Of a stretch of 21,391 nucleotides of DNA, positions 1-9,560 are shown in pieces. This stretch comes from Pelargonium nanum (taxonomy: Eukaryota; Streptophyta; Magnoliopsida; Geraniales; Geraniaceae). Every line of letters begins with the position of its first letter. Position 1 is the stretch's first letter. Below the pieces are notes generated by a model. That model searched no databases. It was given only the letters and a program-made list of their open reading frames with translations, and was not told where the DNA came from. The position numbers and the translations under genes are program-made. The stretch is from assembly GCA_036897485.1 (NCBI GenBank), contig JAYMTF010001772.1:1-21391 (forward strand). The letters are read 5' to 3'.

Positions 1-1
1 C

Positions 2-130
2 GTCGCGGCGGTGCTGGTGGAGAAGGAAGATCCGGCGGTGAGGCAGGAGCACACGGCTCGGCTATTGCTGCAGACCATTTCACCAACCATTGATTTTCAG
101 GTCTTCCATTGTAAAAACCAATCTTCTTGA
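2..130 (+). CDS. possible 3' end of an unrecognised gene, cut by the window edge
   Basis: The first 100 bases are clearly more GC-rich than what follows. The plus-strand frame starting at base 2 is open for 42 codons up to TGA at 128-130. Its peptide has a natural mix of charged and hydrophobic residues (it includes EKEDPAVRQEHTARLLLQT). A CAG|GT sequence at base 100/101 could be a splice donor, in which case the last ten codons would be intronic. I do not recognise the protein. The minus strand also has an open frame here beginning with Met and rich in Ser and Thr, which could instead be the start of a minus-strand gene. Strand and even coding status are uncertain. Confidence 0.3.
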   Translation, partial: VAAVLVEKEDPAVRQEHTARLLLQTISPTIDFQVFHCKNQSS

Positions 131-573
131 ATTGAAATTTGTGCAACAAAACAAGAAATCAAAATTTGTATTGATAATTGGTGTACTGTTCAAATAATGT
201 GAAACAATAGCATTGTTGTTGTCCCCTATTATCTTCTATTGTTGATGAAATCAAATTCTTTTTCCGTTACAAGCCATGGGGTTGCTGAGCGGACCCATAA
301 CCTCGTGGCTAGCACCTTTAAACCGTTTTACCACATTAAAACCAATTCTCATTTGAGAATAAATCACATCTATAAATGATTCTCACATGTTTATGGTAAC
401 TGCAAACATGCAAGAAGCCAATAAATATGTGCATAGCTAAATTCATATTAACATATTGTACATTAATATGCTACTTTGCTCCCATATTCATATATTTATA
501 ACCACCAAATAAAAATGAAAGAGAAGGTAAAATATACAAGAAATCTAAATGAAAACACACAAAAAATGTGAAT
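131..573. other. AT-rich spacer, 3' flank of the PRA1 gene
   Basis: No open frame or repeat of note. The part nearest 573 is presumably the 3' untranslated region of the minus-strand PRA1 gene. Confidence 0.5.
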
Positions 574-1197
574 CTATTGGGACAAAGAATAAGAGGAAGA
601 AGCAGGGTGTTTGAGAGGCAAGGTGACAGGAGCTTTAACAGGCAAATCTCCTCCAGATCTAACACCATCATCATCCTCAACAGCTACAATATGATCCTCC
701 CCTTCCCTCAACACCGCATGAACCAATACCGCCAAGGCCCCAACAAACAGCGATATCACTATATTTTCTTTCGCATTGGTAACGAGAAGCCCGAATACAG
801 TGACTACTGACAGGACCAATGACACGATCCTGTCATTCACCTCGTGGCCGTAAACAACCAGCGTTTCGTCCCTCAAGAAGTATAGGAACAACCAGGCAAA
901 CATCATGATGATAAAGAAAATCATAGACGCGGGTTGCCAGAGCAACCCGAGGAAGAGGATGAAGAGCATGCCGATGACATAGTTCATGCGGTAAAACATG
1001 ATGTTTGCTCCCATTCTGTGGAAGGCTTCCCCGACGGAGGGAGGGAGGCTGAAGGCAGGAACGAGGAACATATCCATCCATGGACGCCGCGTGCCAAGAC
1101 CTGATTTTATCCGCTCTTTTGCGAGCCGAACAAAATCAGGGTCTGATGACACCGAGGGTGGTGGTGGCGTTGTTGGTATGGTCCCGTAAGTTGTCAT
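574..1197 (-). CDS. PRA1: PRA1 family protein (prenylated Rab acceptor), probably F/E subgroup
   Basis: Small integral membrane protein of the PRA1/YIP3 family. Members bind prenylated Rab GTPases and act in vesicle traffic at the ER, Golgi and endosomes. The single exon encodes 207 aa. The family core is easy to see: RRPWMDMF (38-44), FSLPPSVGEA (49-58), NIMFYRMNY (65-73), then two paired hydrophobic stretches (about 74-107 and 124-161) separated by the charged loop RDETLVVYGHEVNDR (109-123), and VHAVLRE after the second pair. The N-terminus is Pro- and Thr-rich and the C-terminus is acidic then Ser-rich, as in plant PRA1.F proteins. I chose the ATG at 1197 (MTTYGTIP). An in-frame ATG at 1245 would add 16 residues unlike the family. 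An intronless gene of about 200 codons is usual for plant PRA1. The GA-rich tract upstream (about 1231-1241) is probably 5' leader. The subgroup assignment is less certain than the family. Confidence 0.93.
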   Translation of the reverse strand: MTTYGTIPTTPPPPSVSSDPDFVRLAKERIKSGLGTRRPWMDMFLVPAFSLPPSVGEAFHRMGANIMFYRMNYVIGMLFILFLGLLWQPASMIFFIIMMFAWLFLYFLRDETLVVYGHEVNDRIVSLVLSVVTVFGLLVTNAKENIVISLFVGALAVLVHAVLREGEDHIVAVEDDDGVRSGGDLPVKAPVTLPLKHPASSSYSLSQ

Positions 1198-2295
1198 TGT
1201 CCTGGAGATTATGGAGATGTGTGTGTGTTTGAGAGAGAGATGCAATGCTAAAGAAGATTGGAGAAAAAAGAGGAATCAGCAATATGCATGTATGTGCATT
1301 TCTAATTTTAGGGGAAAATTGTGGAAATGTAACTAATTAACAACCTTAAATTTGATGCCATATTAAGTGCATAGCATTCCCTATGTTAAAGAAGTCATAT
1401 GCCATATATATGTGTCAAAGGTCAAGTAAATGAAGAGATAAAAAAAAGGTCAAGTAAATGAAAGTCACACAACCAGTGAAACTAAATCTATAGATTGTGC
1501 TGCCTTAATTTTCACTTTATTATCTTTGGAGGATATTTCAAATGACTAACATATTAAAGAGACGTTAAACGTGTACGAAGATCCGAGGTGATACTAATCT
1601 ATATGGTTAATTTTTTACTTCAGTCATCAACCTCATACTTTTCATTTACGACAATCAGTTATTTAAAACTTTCCACTCAATTTACGTTAGCCTATTATAG
1701 CACACACAAAAAAAGAAGAAAAAACACTACTCCCTTTCATCCGTGACATGCACATAACCCCTATAGCATTTTTCCGATATAATAGAATGACATAAAATTG
1801 AGGTGGACAAATTAAGATTGACGTGAAAAATTAATGAGAATGTTTGGGTTTGTGGACAATACTACGTGATAGTTTTATATAATTACCCGTAATCTTGAGA
1901 GATTGCCCGAGGGTTAAAACACTAAAATTTAGAATCTATCAAGAATTTCCTACACTAAATCAGGCATTGTAGAGGGAGTCAATTCTTTTCTTTTATGTTA
2001 ATTCAAGCTACCAAGAAAGAATTCACTAAGGTATAGACCAAATGGTAATATTAGACCATTGATTAAATAATCAGAATAATTGAGAGGGACAAACATACAC
2101 ATTCAAAGCCTGACATTTCATTACCAACATGTTTTAGATACATAAATACACCAATTCATTTACCTGTTTAAAATGAAAGATACAAATATACAGAATATTA
2201 CTATATAAACTTCCTATAGCTAGTAATTCATTTGGTGAACACAAGCATACATGGATGCACATAATAAACCCGTACCGGCTGGCTCGGCGCCTAAG
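1198..2295. other. intergenic region between PRA1 and the ACHT thioredoxin gene
   Basis: AT-rich spacer of about 1.1 kb. The part next to 1197 should hold the PRA1 promoter and the part next to 2295 the 3' untranslated region of the thioredoxin gene. A stretch near 1727-1750 (ctactccctttcatccgtga) resembles the CTCCCTCCGT-type ends of some plant MITEs, but I could not find a matching opposite end. No convincing open frame. Confidence 0.5.
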
Positions 2296-5200
2296 TTACT
2301 GTTGTTTGTCCTTGGGAGCAAATGAGGGTTCAAGTTGTAGGTCTCCAACCCCCTTAGGGGGGCCAATGCTGCACCGAGCTGTGCCGTGTGTTTCAATAGC
2401 ATCCTTTATTTTCTGAAACTGCAATTGTTTTGGCACGGATCAAATGCAGTTAGAATGTAGTTGATGCGCCATAACATAAGTAAATTGATCACCTACTTTA
2501 CCAGAAAGCAATTTCAGTCAAAAGATACTGACGGGCATCCAATCACCCATGACTCCTCCAAATTTTACGGAATACAGTATCACCATAATTAACTATTTCC
2601 ATTTATGATGTTAGGACTGTTTCTGTTCGGCAAAACCATCAAAAGAATTCATTCAACAGGTAGCCGGCCATTCACCTAATCTAATTCTTTGCCGTATTCT
2701 TTCAAGTAAGATTCATTGTTTCATTGTTTGCCAAGTAGGAAACGAGAAGATTGCATGTGGTGTTAAAATGTACCCATGTCTTCTCTAAACAAGGTATACC
2801 TTATCGAGTGAACAATACCCTTACCTTAGCAAGCGAGCACGAAAAGGATTCGACCTGTCCATCAGCTCCACGGTAAAAGTGGAAATAAGGAAGCACCCTC
2901 ACATTCAAACTTTTGCACATAGGCTTGTTCTCATCAAAATTGACTTTCAAGAATAATATTTCAGGGTGGTCTTCAGCCGTCTTGCAGAGCTGCAAGATCC
3001 ATTTAAGAAAATATAAGAAAAAAAAGGGCAGAATTCAGAATTAGATCAAGAAATTAACAACTTAATTTCCTACATTTCAACTACGCAGTTACTGCCCCTC
3101 CAAAATAAATCCTGTTGGGTTTCTATATGAAACTTGATACCCACATTTAATAGGTGCTAAAATTCAGGTTACTGAGGCTGACTGAATCAGCATACATGCA
3201 GCGAGGGACTTCTGAACCATTTAATATACATGTATACTGATCTGAACAGTTTAATATCCTCGCAAACTCGTCCATGTCATACCAGTTGACACAGCTTGTT
3301 GATAAAAAAAAGTTGACACAGCTTGCTGATAAAAAAAGTTGACACAGCTTAGGGGGAGAAATCAAGATGGAGGAGTTTACAGATTTACAACCTTATTGCA
3401 AAGTAGTTTACCCAACTATATAACTGCATATCCTCAAAGGTAACAGATATGTCTCCTAGAATACCATATACAATAGGACCAACAAGCATTATAGAACAAG
3501 ACATTATCAGGCACAGCAACCATACGGCAGATGAGGATGAAAATTGTGCCAGTTTAGCATCCAACACAAACATTGATGAGTTTTGTCACACATCTCAAGG
3601 GGAAATAATTTGAATTCAACCAAGATTTATTTATATCACAACCAGACCTTAAAAATATTGTAGCGTGCTAGAAGGCCATAGATGTACAGAATCTAGAAAG
3701 GTAAAAAAGTTCCTGCTCAATTTCCCTTATAACCATATATTGATGAATAAAATATATTAAGAGCAAAGTTTTTTTTTTTTTAACCATTAACAGTAGCTTT
3801 AGTATAAACAAAAACAAAGAAGACTTACCTTGGGAAACAATGCTCGGCAAGAGGCACACCATGTTCCATAAAACTCAACAATAACTAATCTATCCCCAGC
3901 TTGATTTAAAGCACTTAAAAATTCTTGAGTGGAATGAATATCAATCATATTTGGTCCACCATTCTTTTCCCACCATTTTGGCTGGTCGGTTTCAGCAATA
4001 GTTGCATGTACCTGAAGTGGTTAACCAGTAATACAGAAACCTTAAGAAAACGTCCATACTTGGGAAATATCACATAAAATAATTTTCAATTGAAAAAAAA
4101 GCATAGATGCAAGGTTTTTGTGAACTAATTAATATCCCATGAAAAAGACGAAACTAATAAGCCACAAAAGAATAAAAAAAGAAAGAGCAAGATGATATGA
4201 TTTTCACCTTTGATTACATATATATATAAAAGACAATTTGTTGATATGCTATAAAATATTTTCACCGTTATCAACTAAGAGTTTAGGATGAAGGAGTGAG
4301 GGTGAGCCTTGGCGCAACAGTTAAGGGCCTTGGCTCACAACTTCAAGTCAGAAAAACACCCTTTTTGCAAAAACATGGGTAAGGTTGCATAAATAAATGA
4401 CCCTCCTCAGATCGCACAATGGTGGGACGTTGACTAGGTTGAGAATGAAGGAGAAGGATTCTTAGGACCCATATATGAGAAAGTAGAAAGTATAGAGGCG
4501 TTCTCTTAAAAAGCCTTGAATAAAGCTGTCAGCGACCCTATTGATAACTGCTAATTAATTCACATGGTAGTAGGTACATGATTTGTTTGCTTCTGACTTA
4601 TGTATTTTTGACAAATTATAGTATCTATTTTAGCTTCTCTTAGCCGAACCCTACTTATAAACCAAATAGAAGATTTGATTTTAATTTCCAGAAGTTCTTT
4701 CCACTATGTTATTCTATGTCAGTATTTGTTATATGACAAATTTCCATGTACTAATTACCCTACAAAGATGATCCATATCAAACTACAAAATATGGTTGAA
4801 AATGAGTAACAAAATAAGTATGGTTCTAGAGAGCAAATGGTATGCAAATGACAAAAAATCTTAAATGTTTTTTGCAGTTGTTTTATGGCAGATTGTTGCA
4901 TTTTTACAAGTAGACCGATGCAAGATCAAGACCAACGAGAAGAAGAGTGCAAGGCCCTAATTAAATGACCAACCAAACCCATAATAAGCATACAGCATAA
5001 ACCACAAATACACATACTCATTCATGTCTCTACTTAAGTTTACGAACACCTCTTTTTCTGATAGGATAAAAACACTCGCACACTTGCAACTCTATCACTC
5101 ATCTCCATCTTGTAATATTAAATTTAATGGAATAAGCACTAGAATCATCCCATCCAAAACCCAGATTACCATTTCCCATACAAAATCCAACAAGTGCAGC

Positions 5201-6696
5201 TGTTGATGCAATCAAGGCACAAACTAAACCAACCTTTGTAGTTTGGGAATGCCTTTATGATACTCAGATAGGCTATCAACATCGATCAGTTAATGTTTTT
5301 ACCAAACTTATCCAAATGCTACAAATTATTCAGGTTCTCAATATCTTTTCCAACACATTTCTCCAATTTATCCACCATTGCTATTTTTTACGTAGCTGCT
5401 CTCTCCTATCGCTCTTAGTTACCTTTTCTGACTGGGACTAAGTCCTAATCTCACAGAGTTATAAAATCTAAATGAATTACAATGTAAATATTTCCCTTTG
5501 AGTTTAAACCAATCTGCGGACTGATCAAATCCCACATAGTAATTCCATAGATGTGGAACAAGGGCATGTATACTTAATCTCAAATCTACTTTTGCTAGTA
5601 ATGTGAAATGAGCTATGGAGGAGAGGGCAAAGTTAAAGGCAGTGGAAGAGATTTAGCAGAGATGGGGGAAGAGACGGTGAAGAATCTGGAGGCGAGGAGG
5701 CGAGGGAGGACTGAGAAGGGAGTAGGGCAGGATATATAAACAGGCAACACAGGTGCTTAAGGGATGCCGTCCAACTATCAAAGGTGACTCAATAAATTCA
5801 ATATTTTAGTTCTATTTGACTCAATCTCATTGCGAAGAAAGAAGGGGTTGATTGCACCAATTAGATAATAAAAACACTTAAAAGTAAGAAGTACAAAGAT
5901 CATGCAAAGTAGTACAAGGAGTCCCAATCCTTTAAGAACTCATTGAAGTGAGAAAAATCCCTCTAAGCTAGAGCAAGACAAAATCACATCACTTCCTCAT
6001 TTTATCCAAATGCCAACTACGAGCATCTCTGGCAATTACATATCAAACTCCTAACTTCAATACACTATTAAATTATGAAACAATTTGAACAACTACCAGT
6101 CTTCTAATTGAACATATTGCATATTCAAACAAAAAATTTAGCAAATGGGTTATGCAGACAAAACACAAAAAATCAAAATTCAACAGGAAGCAGAGATTAA
6201 ATTCCTTCGAGCATCGCTGGCAGGTTCTTCAACTCCCTACTTGAATAGACTATTAAATTATCAAACCAACCAGTCCCCTTATCAAACATATTCCATATTC
6301 AAACCAAAAATTCAGCAAATGGGTTATGCAAAGTAAAGAAAAAAATTCAAAATTCAGCAGGAATCAGGGATTACAAAATCCTAATTGCAACAAAATAATG
6401 CATAAGCCAGAAATTGAACAAAAGGGTCTCGTAAATTCACATAATGTTCACAATAATAACATTCAACAAGAATTTCTTTTTACCTTCAAAGAGTGTAATT
6501 GCTTCCTGGGTCTTAAAGTTAAAGCAAGCCCTGCAACACCTTCAAGAGAGGAATTGGAAAAAGAACAAATTTTTCTATCGAATTTGTGGGCGGGAGCGAG
6601 AGGCGGCTGGAAAGAGCTCAAAGAAGAGGAGAAGGAGGTGAGAAGGGAAGAAGAGAAGCGGAGTGACTGCGAAGAGAACCGAACAACGTCGGCCAT
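2296..6696 (-). CDS. ACHT2: atypical chloroplast thioredoxin, ACHT1/ACHT2 type (thioredoxin-like 2)
   Basis: Plastid thioredoxin-fold protein. ACHT proteins pass oxidising equivalents from 2-Cys peroxiredoxin to target enzymes in the light. I joined four minus-strand exons: 6484-6696, 3829-4011, 2825-2989 and 2296-2418. All junctions are GT..AG and lie between codons, and the product is 227 aa. Exon 1 (residues 1-71, [10 protein letters not shown]...) is Ser-rich and poor in acidic residues, as expected of a transit peptide. Exon 2 holds the [12 protein letters not shown] signature and the active site WCASC (122-126, Cys123 and Cys126). Exon 3 holds [18 protein letters not shown] with the cis-Pro at about 166 and the extra family Cys at about 157. 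Exon 4 ends in [12 protein letters not shown], a tail like that of plant orthologues. The redox pair is CASC rather than the CGPC of ordinary thioredoxins. Intron 1 is about 2.5 kb. Telling ACHT1 from ACHT2 needs a tree; the neighbouring NPP gene favours ACHT2. Confidence 0.92.
3284..3350. repeat. short tandem repeat, about 2.5 units of 26-27 bp, in ACHT intron 2
   Basis: The unit begins agttgacacagctt and continues with gytgat and an A run. Copies start at 3284, 3311 and 3337, the last being partial. It lies wholly inside the intron between the exons at 2825-2989 and 3829-4011. Confidence 0.85.
4288..4453 (+). mobile_element. Au-type tRNA-derived SINE relic with flanking 9-bp target duplication, in ACHT intron 1
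   Basis: The body starts near 4301 with ggtgagccttggcgcaacag, which matches the head and A-box region of the plant Au SINE family. It continues with the family's later landmarks in decayed form: ttgcaaaaacatgggtaagg near 4366-4385 (Au has a TTGCAGAAATGCAGGGTAAGG-like stretch) and gaccctcctcagatcgca near 4400. The B box is badly eroded. The 9-mer ATGAAGGAG occurs at 4288-4296 and again at 4445-4453, exactly bracketing the element, so it is a good target-site duplication. The element lies antisense to the host gene. Confidence 0.75.
5635..5745. other. purine-rich block with TATA-like sequence inside ACHT intron 1
   Basis: Bases 5635-5730 are almost pure A/G on the plus strand (ggcgaggaggcgagggagga and similar) and are followed by tatataaa near 5732-5740. 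Read on the minus strand this is TTTATATA followed by a long pyrimidine tract, an arrangement seen at plant core promoters and leaders. It stands out from the AT-rich intron. It could be an internal promoter, a captured leader or just simple sequence. Confidence 0.3.
6023..6375. repeat. diverged tandem duplication, unit about 175-188 bp, in ACHT intron 1
   Basis: Copy 1 starts gcatctctggca at 6023 and copy 2 gcatcgctggca at 6211. Both continue through cactattaaattat / gactattaaattat, a match around catattcaaa(c) and gcaaatgggttatgca (6141 and 6315), and end around aacaggaagcagagatt / cagcaggaatcagggatt. The offset changes from 188 to 174 along the pair, so indels have accumulated. No other function is visible. 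Confidence 0.8.
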
Positions 6697-6900
6697 CTAG
6701 AAGATGATGTTATCGATATCAGAACAGAAATAAGATTTAAAATGAAAAAGAAACCCTCCAAAAAAAGAGGATATATTAAAATAATTTAGTGGAATGTTAC
6801 GTAATATTGGGTTAGAAGAAATGATTGAAGAAGAAGAAGAAGAGTCATGGAAATGGAGAAGGAAGGTGGAGCTGTAACATCTATGGTCGCCACTGCTCTT
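6697..6900 (-). promoter_or_regulatory. probable core promoter and leader of the ACHT gene
   Basis: Read on the minus strand, this holds a pyrimidine-rich leader-like tract (repeated CTT at about 6824-6843) and a TATA-like TAATATATCC at about 6768-6777, upstream of the start codon at 6696. No transcript data, so the true start site is unknown. Confidence 0.35.
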
Positions 6901-7090
6901 CTCTTCCCTTCTCGTCTCGCTCTGTGTTGTGTGAACCAAATCACGCAAACAAAATGCTTCTGATTTTGGTCTCGTTGGAGTTTTAGTGGCTTGTTTACCC
7001 ACCCAATAAGGTCGTGTTTGGATGTCTATTATGGTTTGGATAAATTCAGCTTCTTCTCTCTTTTTAACTATATTTATGTTTGGGTGGATA

Positions 7091-7474
7091 GTCCGTGAGA
7101 GCACGGGTCACTGCTGTGGAGGTGGTCGGAGGTCCTGGTCCGGTTCATTCTCGGCTAGAGAGGTGGAAGCAATGTCGATTCGGGAGGCTATCCAGAGAGG
7201 TTGGCTAGATGTCATCATATAGTCAGATGCAATCTCTGTTATCTCGGCAATCCAAGCTGGAGGGGAGGGTGACACTAGTGCCTTTGGCTTGATTATTTCA
7301 TATATTTGTGATTTGTATGACTACTTTCTTAGAATAGAGTTTTGTTTTGTTAATTGGTCTGCGAATCAAGTAGCTTATGCTTTAACTAGATTTTTGGATT
7401 TTGTGTCAAGCACATCGGAGGTGGGTTGGTCTCCATCAATAATTGGAAATTTGTTGGATGTTGATTGTTCTTAA
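7091..7474 (+). pseudogene. RNase H-like domain relic from a plant non-LTR retroelement
   Basis: One plus-strand frame reads as a plant RVT_3-type RNase H fragment. It has AREVEAMSIREAIQRG (the AEA..A.EA region with the acidic residue), then a TAG stop at 7220-7222 where a residue is expected before SDA, then SDAISVISAIQAG, a hydrophobic helix, and FVNWSANQVAYALTR, which matches the family's RxxNxxAHxLAR ending, to a stop at 7472-7474. Such domains end the ORF2 of plant LINE-type elements and also occur as stray genes. The internal stop and missing N-terminal strands mark it as dead. It lies head to head with the ACHT gene, about 400 bp from its start codon. Confidence 0.78.
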
Positions 7475-9560
7475 GTACTTTAATCTTATACTTTCAAAAA
7501 TATATATATTTATATACGTCCAAAATTAAGTGTATGTTTTTCTCTTGAATTTATTTTATTCAAAATAAGTGTTTTGTATTTTTACCAAGAAGTTTGTTAT
7601 GCATGAATTAATAGTGTTCAAAGTTAGTATGTTTTAAGTTTGTAACAACACATGTGCACAATGATATAAGAGAAAATATATAACGCTAACTAGTGGCTCC
7701 TTAATTTTTCTCGACATAAGAAATCAACATACTGATTTTGAAAGAGAGAATAATATGTTCAAATAGATCATGCAATGAATGTAAAACGACTTTTAGTCTC
7801 TAATTTGCTAAACAATCAGGATAGTTAATGTCCCATTTTGATGCAAGTTTTGCCAGCAAGATTGTAGAGTTATTGTCAAAGAAGACAAGCAAACAAAGCC
7901 TTAAATTTAGTTGGGATATTGAATACCTGTCCAATAATTGTCCAGTTCTAGACCATACACAGTGTTTCTGGTTTCTTTCATACACAAATGTCCAATAATT
8001 GTCCAATCCTAAGAGTTTACCCTAATTTTCCTTCATATTGTTGTTGGAAAATTATGACAACTAAGAAAGTGTGAAACAACAACATTTGGTACCTTGTAAA
8101 TACTATACATGTCTTCAAGGAACAGAGAAAAATTCACCACCTATTCATATATTAGGTCTCCAATGAAACCAATATAGTAAAAATATGTAAAGACGGTTTG
8201 TTAAAAATGAGTCAAAATTGTATCTTCGTTGTTTTAACTTTTAAAGGATGATCCAACGAGAACATATGACACTCAATTTGCAGACTCACTAACTACCTCG
8301 AAAACTAACACCCCAGCACAATCAATCCAAAAACACTGAAAGTCTTCCCTCTAAGACTTTATTTGAGCCAACCTCCGTAGATACGTTAGTCTAGTATAAC
8401 TAATAAATGTTTTAAGAGATTTTGTTTGAGTCAACATTTAGTACAATTTGGTTAACTCCATTCAAACCTTGTTTTCCAATTTACACACCATGCAGTTTCA
8501 ATGTACAAAGAAATCGGAAAAATATAAAGAATACCATACTTCAGTGAGCAATTGGTTCAAGAAAATGTTGAACATCTTGTCCTCACAAAGGGGAGGGAGA
8601 TTTGGCACCTCACAACCACTTTTCTAAACCAATAGAGACAGCACCACTCACCTAACTACTGTAAATATTCAAATTAACAATCCACTTCTCTTCATTTCCT
8701 TCTTAACATTGCTTCAGAACCAAGTAATGTTCACATAAATAACATAATGCATACCAGAATCTTTATTTATTTAAGATGCAACTTTTGTAAGCAAATCAGC
8801 ATATAAGATGTAAACATAGTGAACTCAGTTGTGCAACTTAAAGAACTGACTTTAACTAGTAAATCAACGAGTAACATGATAGTTAATTAGTACTGCACGT
8901 TATGCTTCTGCTCAGAACAGAATGGATTCTGGTAGCAGGGTAGTATCATACTCGTGCCCCATCATGTTGGTTTCGAGGACAACAGGGTAATAATAGATAC
9001 TACTCTATATATCTTTTATCCGACAATACAAATGTACTAACCTAGAAAACAATTTTCGGTATCTCTCTTGGAACCTCCAATAATCAAGTACTGCTACCAG
9101 TTACACATCATTGAATGCACATATCAGATAAAATAAAACAAGCATCAAGTAAACAAAACTGAACAAAGTCCAAAATTGGTATGAGTCTTGATATCCAAAT
9201 GGTACTTTCTTTGTATCTCATTTAATACCGTGGCAACACTTTTTACAAGTTACAATACAAATATTCAAGTTCTAGCTCCTAGGTTCCATTCTTGCAAGTT
9301 CAACTCTTACCAAATGGAATTTTGGATCCAAGCAAAAGAAAAAGAAATCCCATTATTACTGTAACTACTCATGACATGATCTAAGAGTCTAAGATAACGT
9401 AATTGATGGTATTTACCTTCTGCAGCGGTTTCTTCATTCTTGTATGCATTGGCGAACACATAACAGTATGGCCTCAGAAAGAAACAAAAGCCGCCACCAT
9501 CATCATCCTCATACATGGACAAGTACTGACGGTACACATGAAAGGCATACCAGATGGACT
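7475..9560. other. AT-rich intergenic region of about 2.1 kb
   Basis: No gene recognised in six frames. The part next to 9560 should be the 3' untranslated region of the NPP gene. A short direct repeat gtccaataattgtcca occurs near 7928 and 7989. The rest looks like unique or heavily decayed sequence. Confidence 0.5.

Noticed and set aside
1727-2000. Stowaway-like MITE suggested by ctactccctttcatccgtga
   Set aside because: Only one end resembles a known terminus; no matching inverted end or TA duplication found by eye.
4301-4330. tRNA gene, from the ggcgcaac A-box-like sequence
   Set aside because: No cloverleaf or anticodon stem; the downstream sequence follows the Au SINE instead.
6326-6700. 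Plus-strand open frame rich in Glu and Lys
   Set aside because: Antisense to the Ser-rich transit-peptide exon of the thioredoxin and its flank; the minus-strand exon has splice and homology support.
6697-7104. Minus-strand open frame whose stop codon directly abuts the thioredoxin start codon
   Set aside because: No family resemblance; much of it is pyrimidine-rich leader-like sequence, and the abutting stop is probably chance. It could act as an upstream frame only if transcription starts unusually far away.
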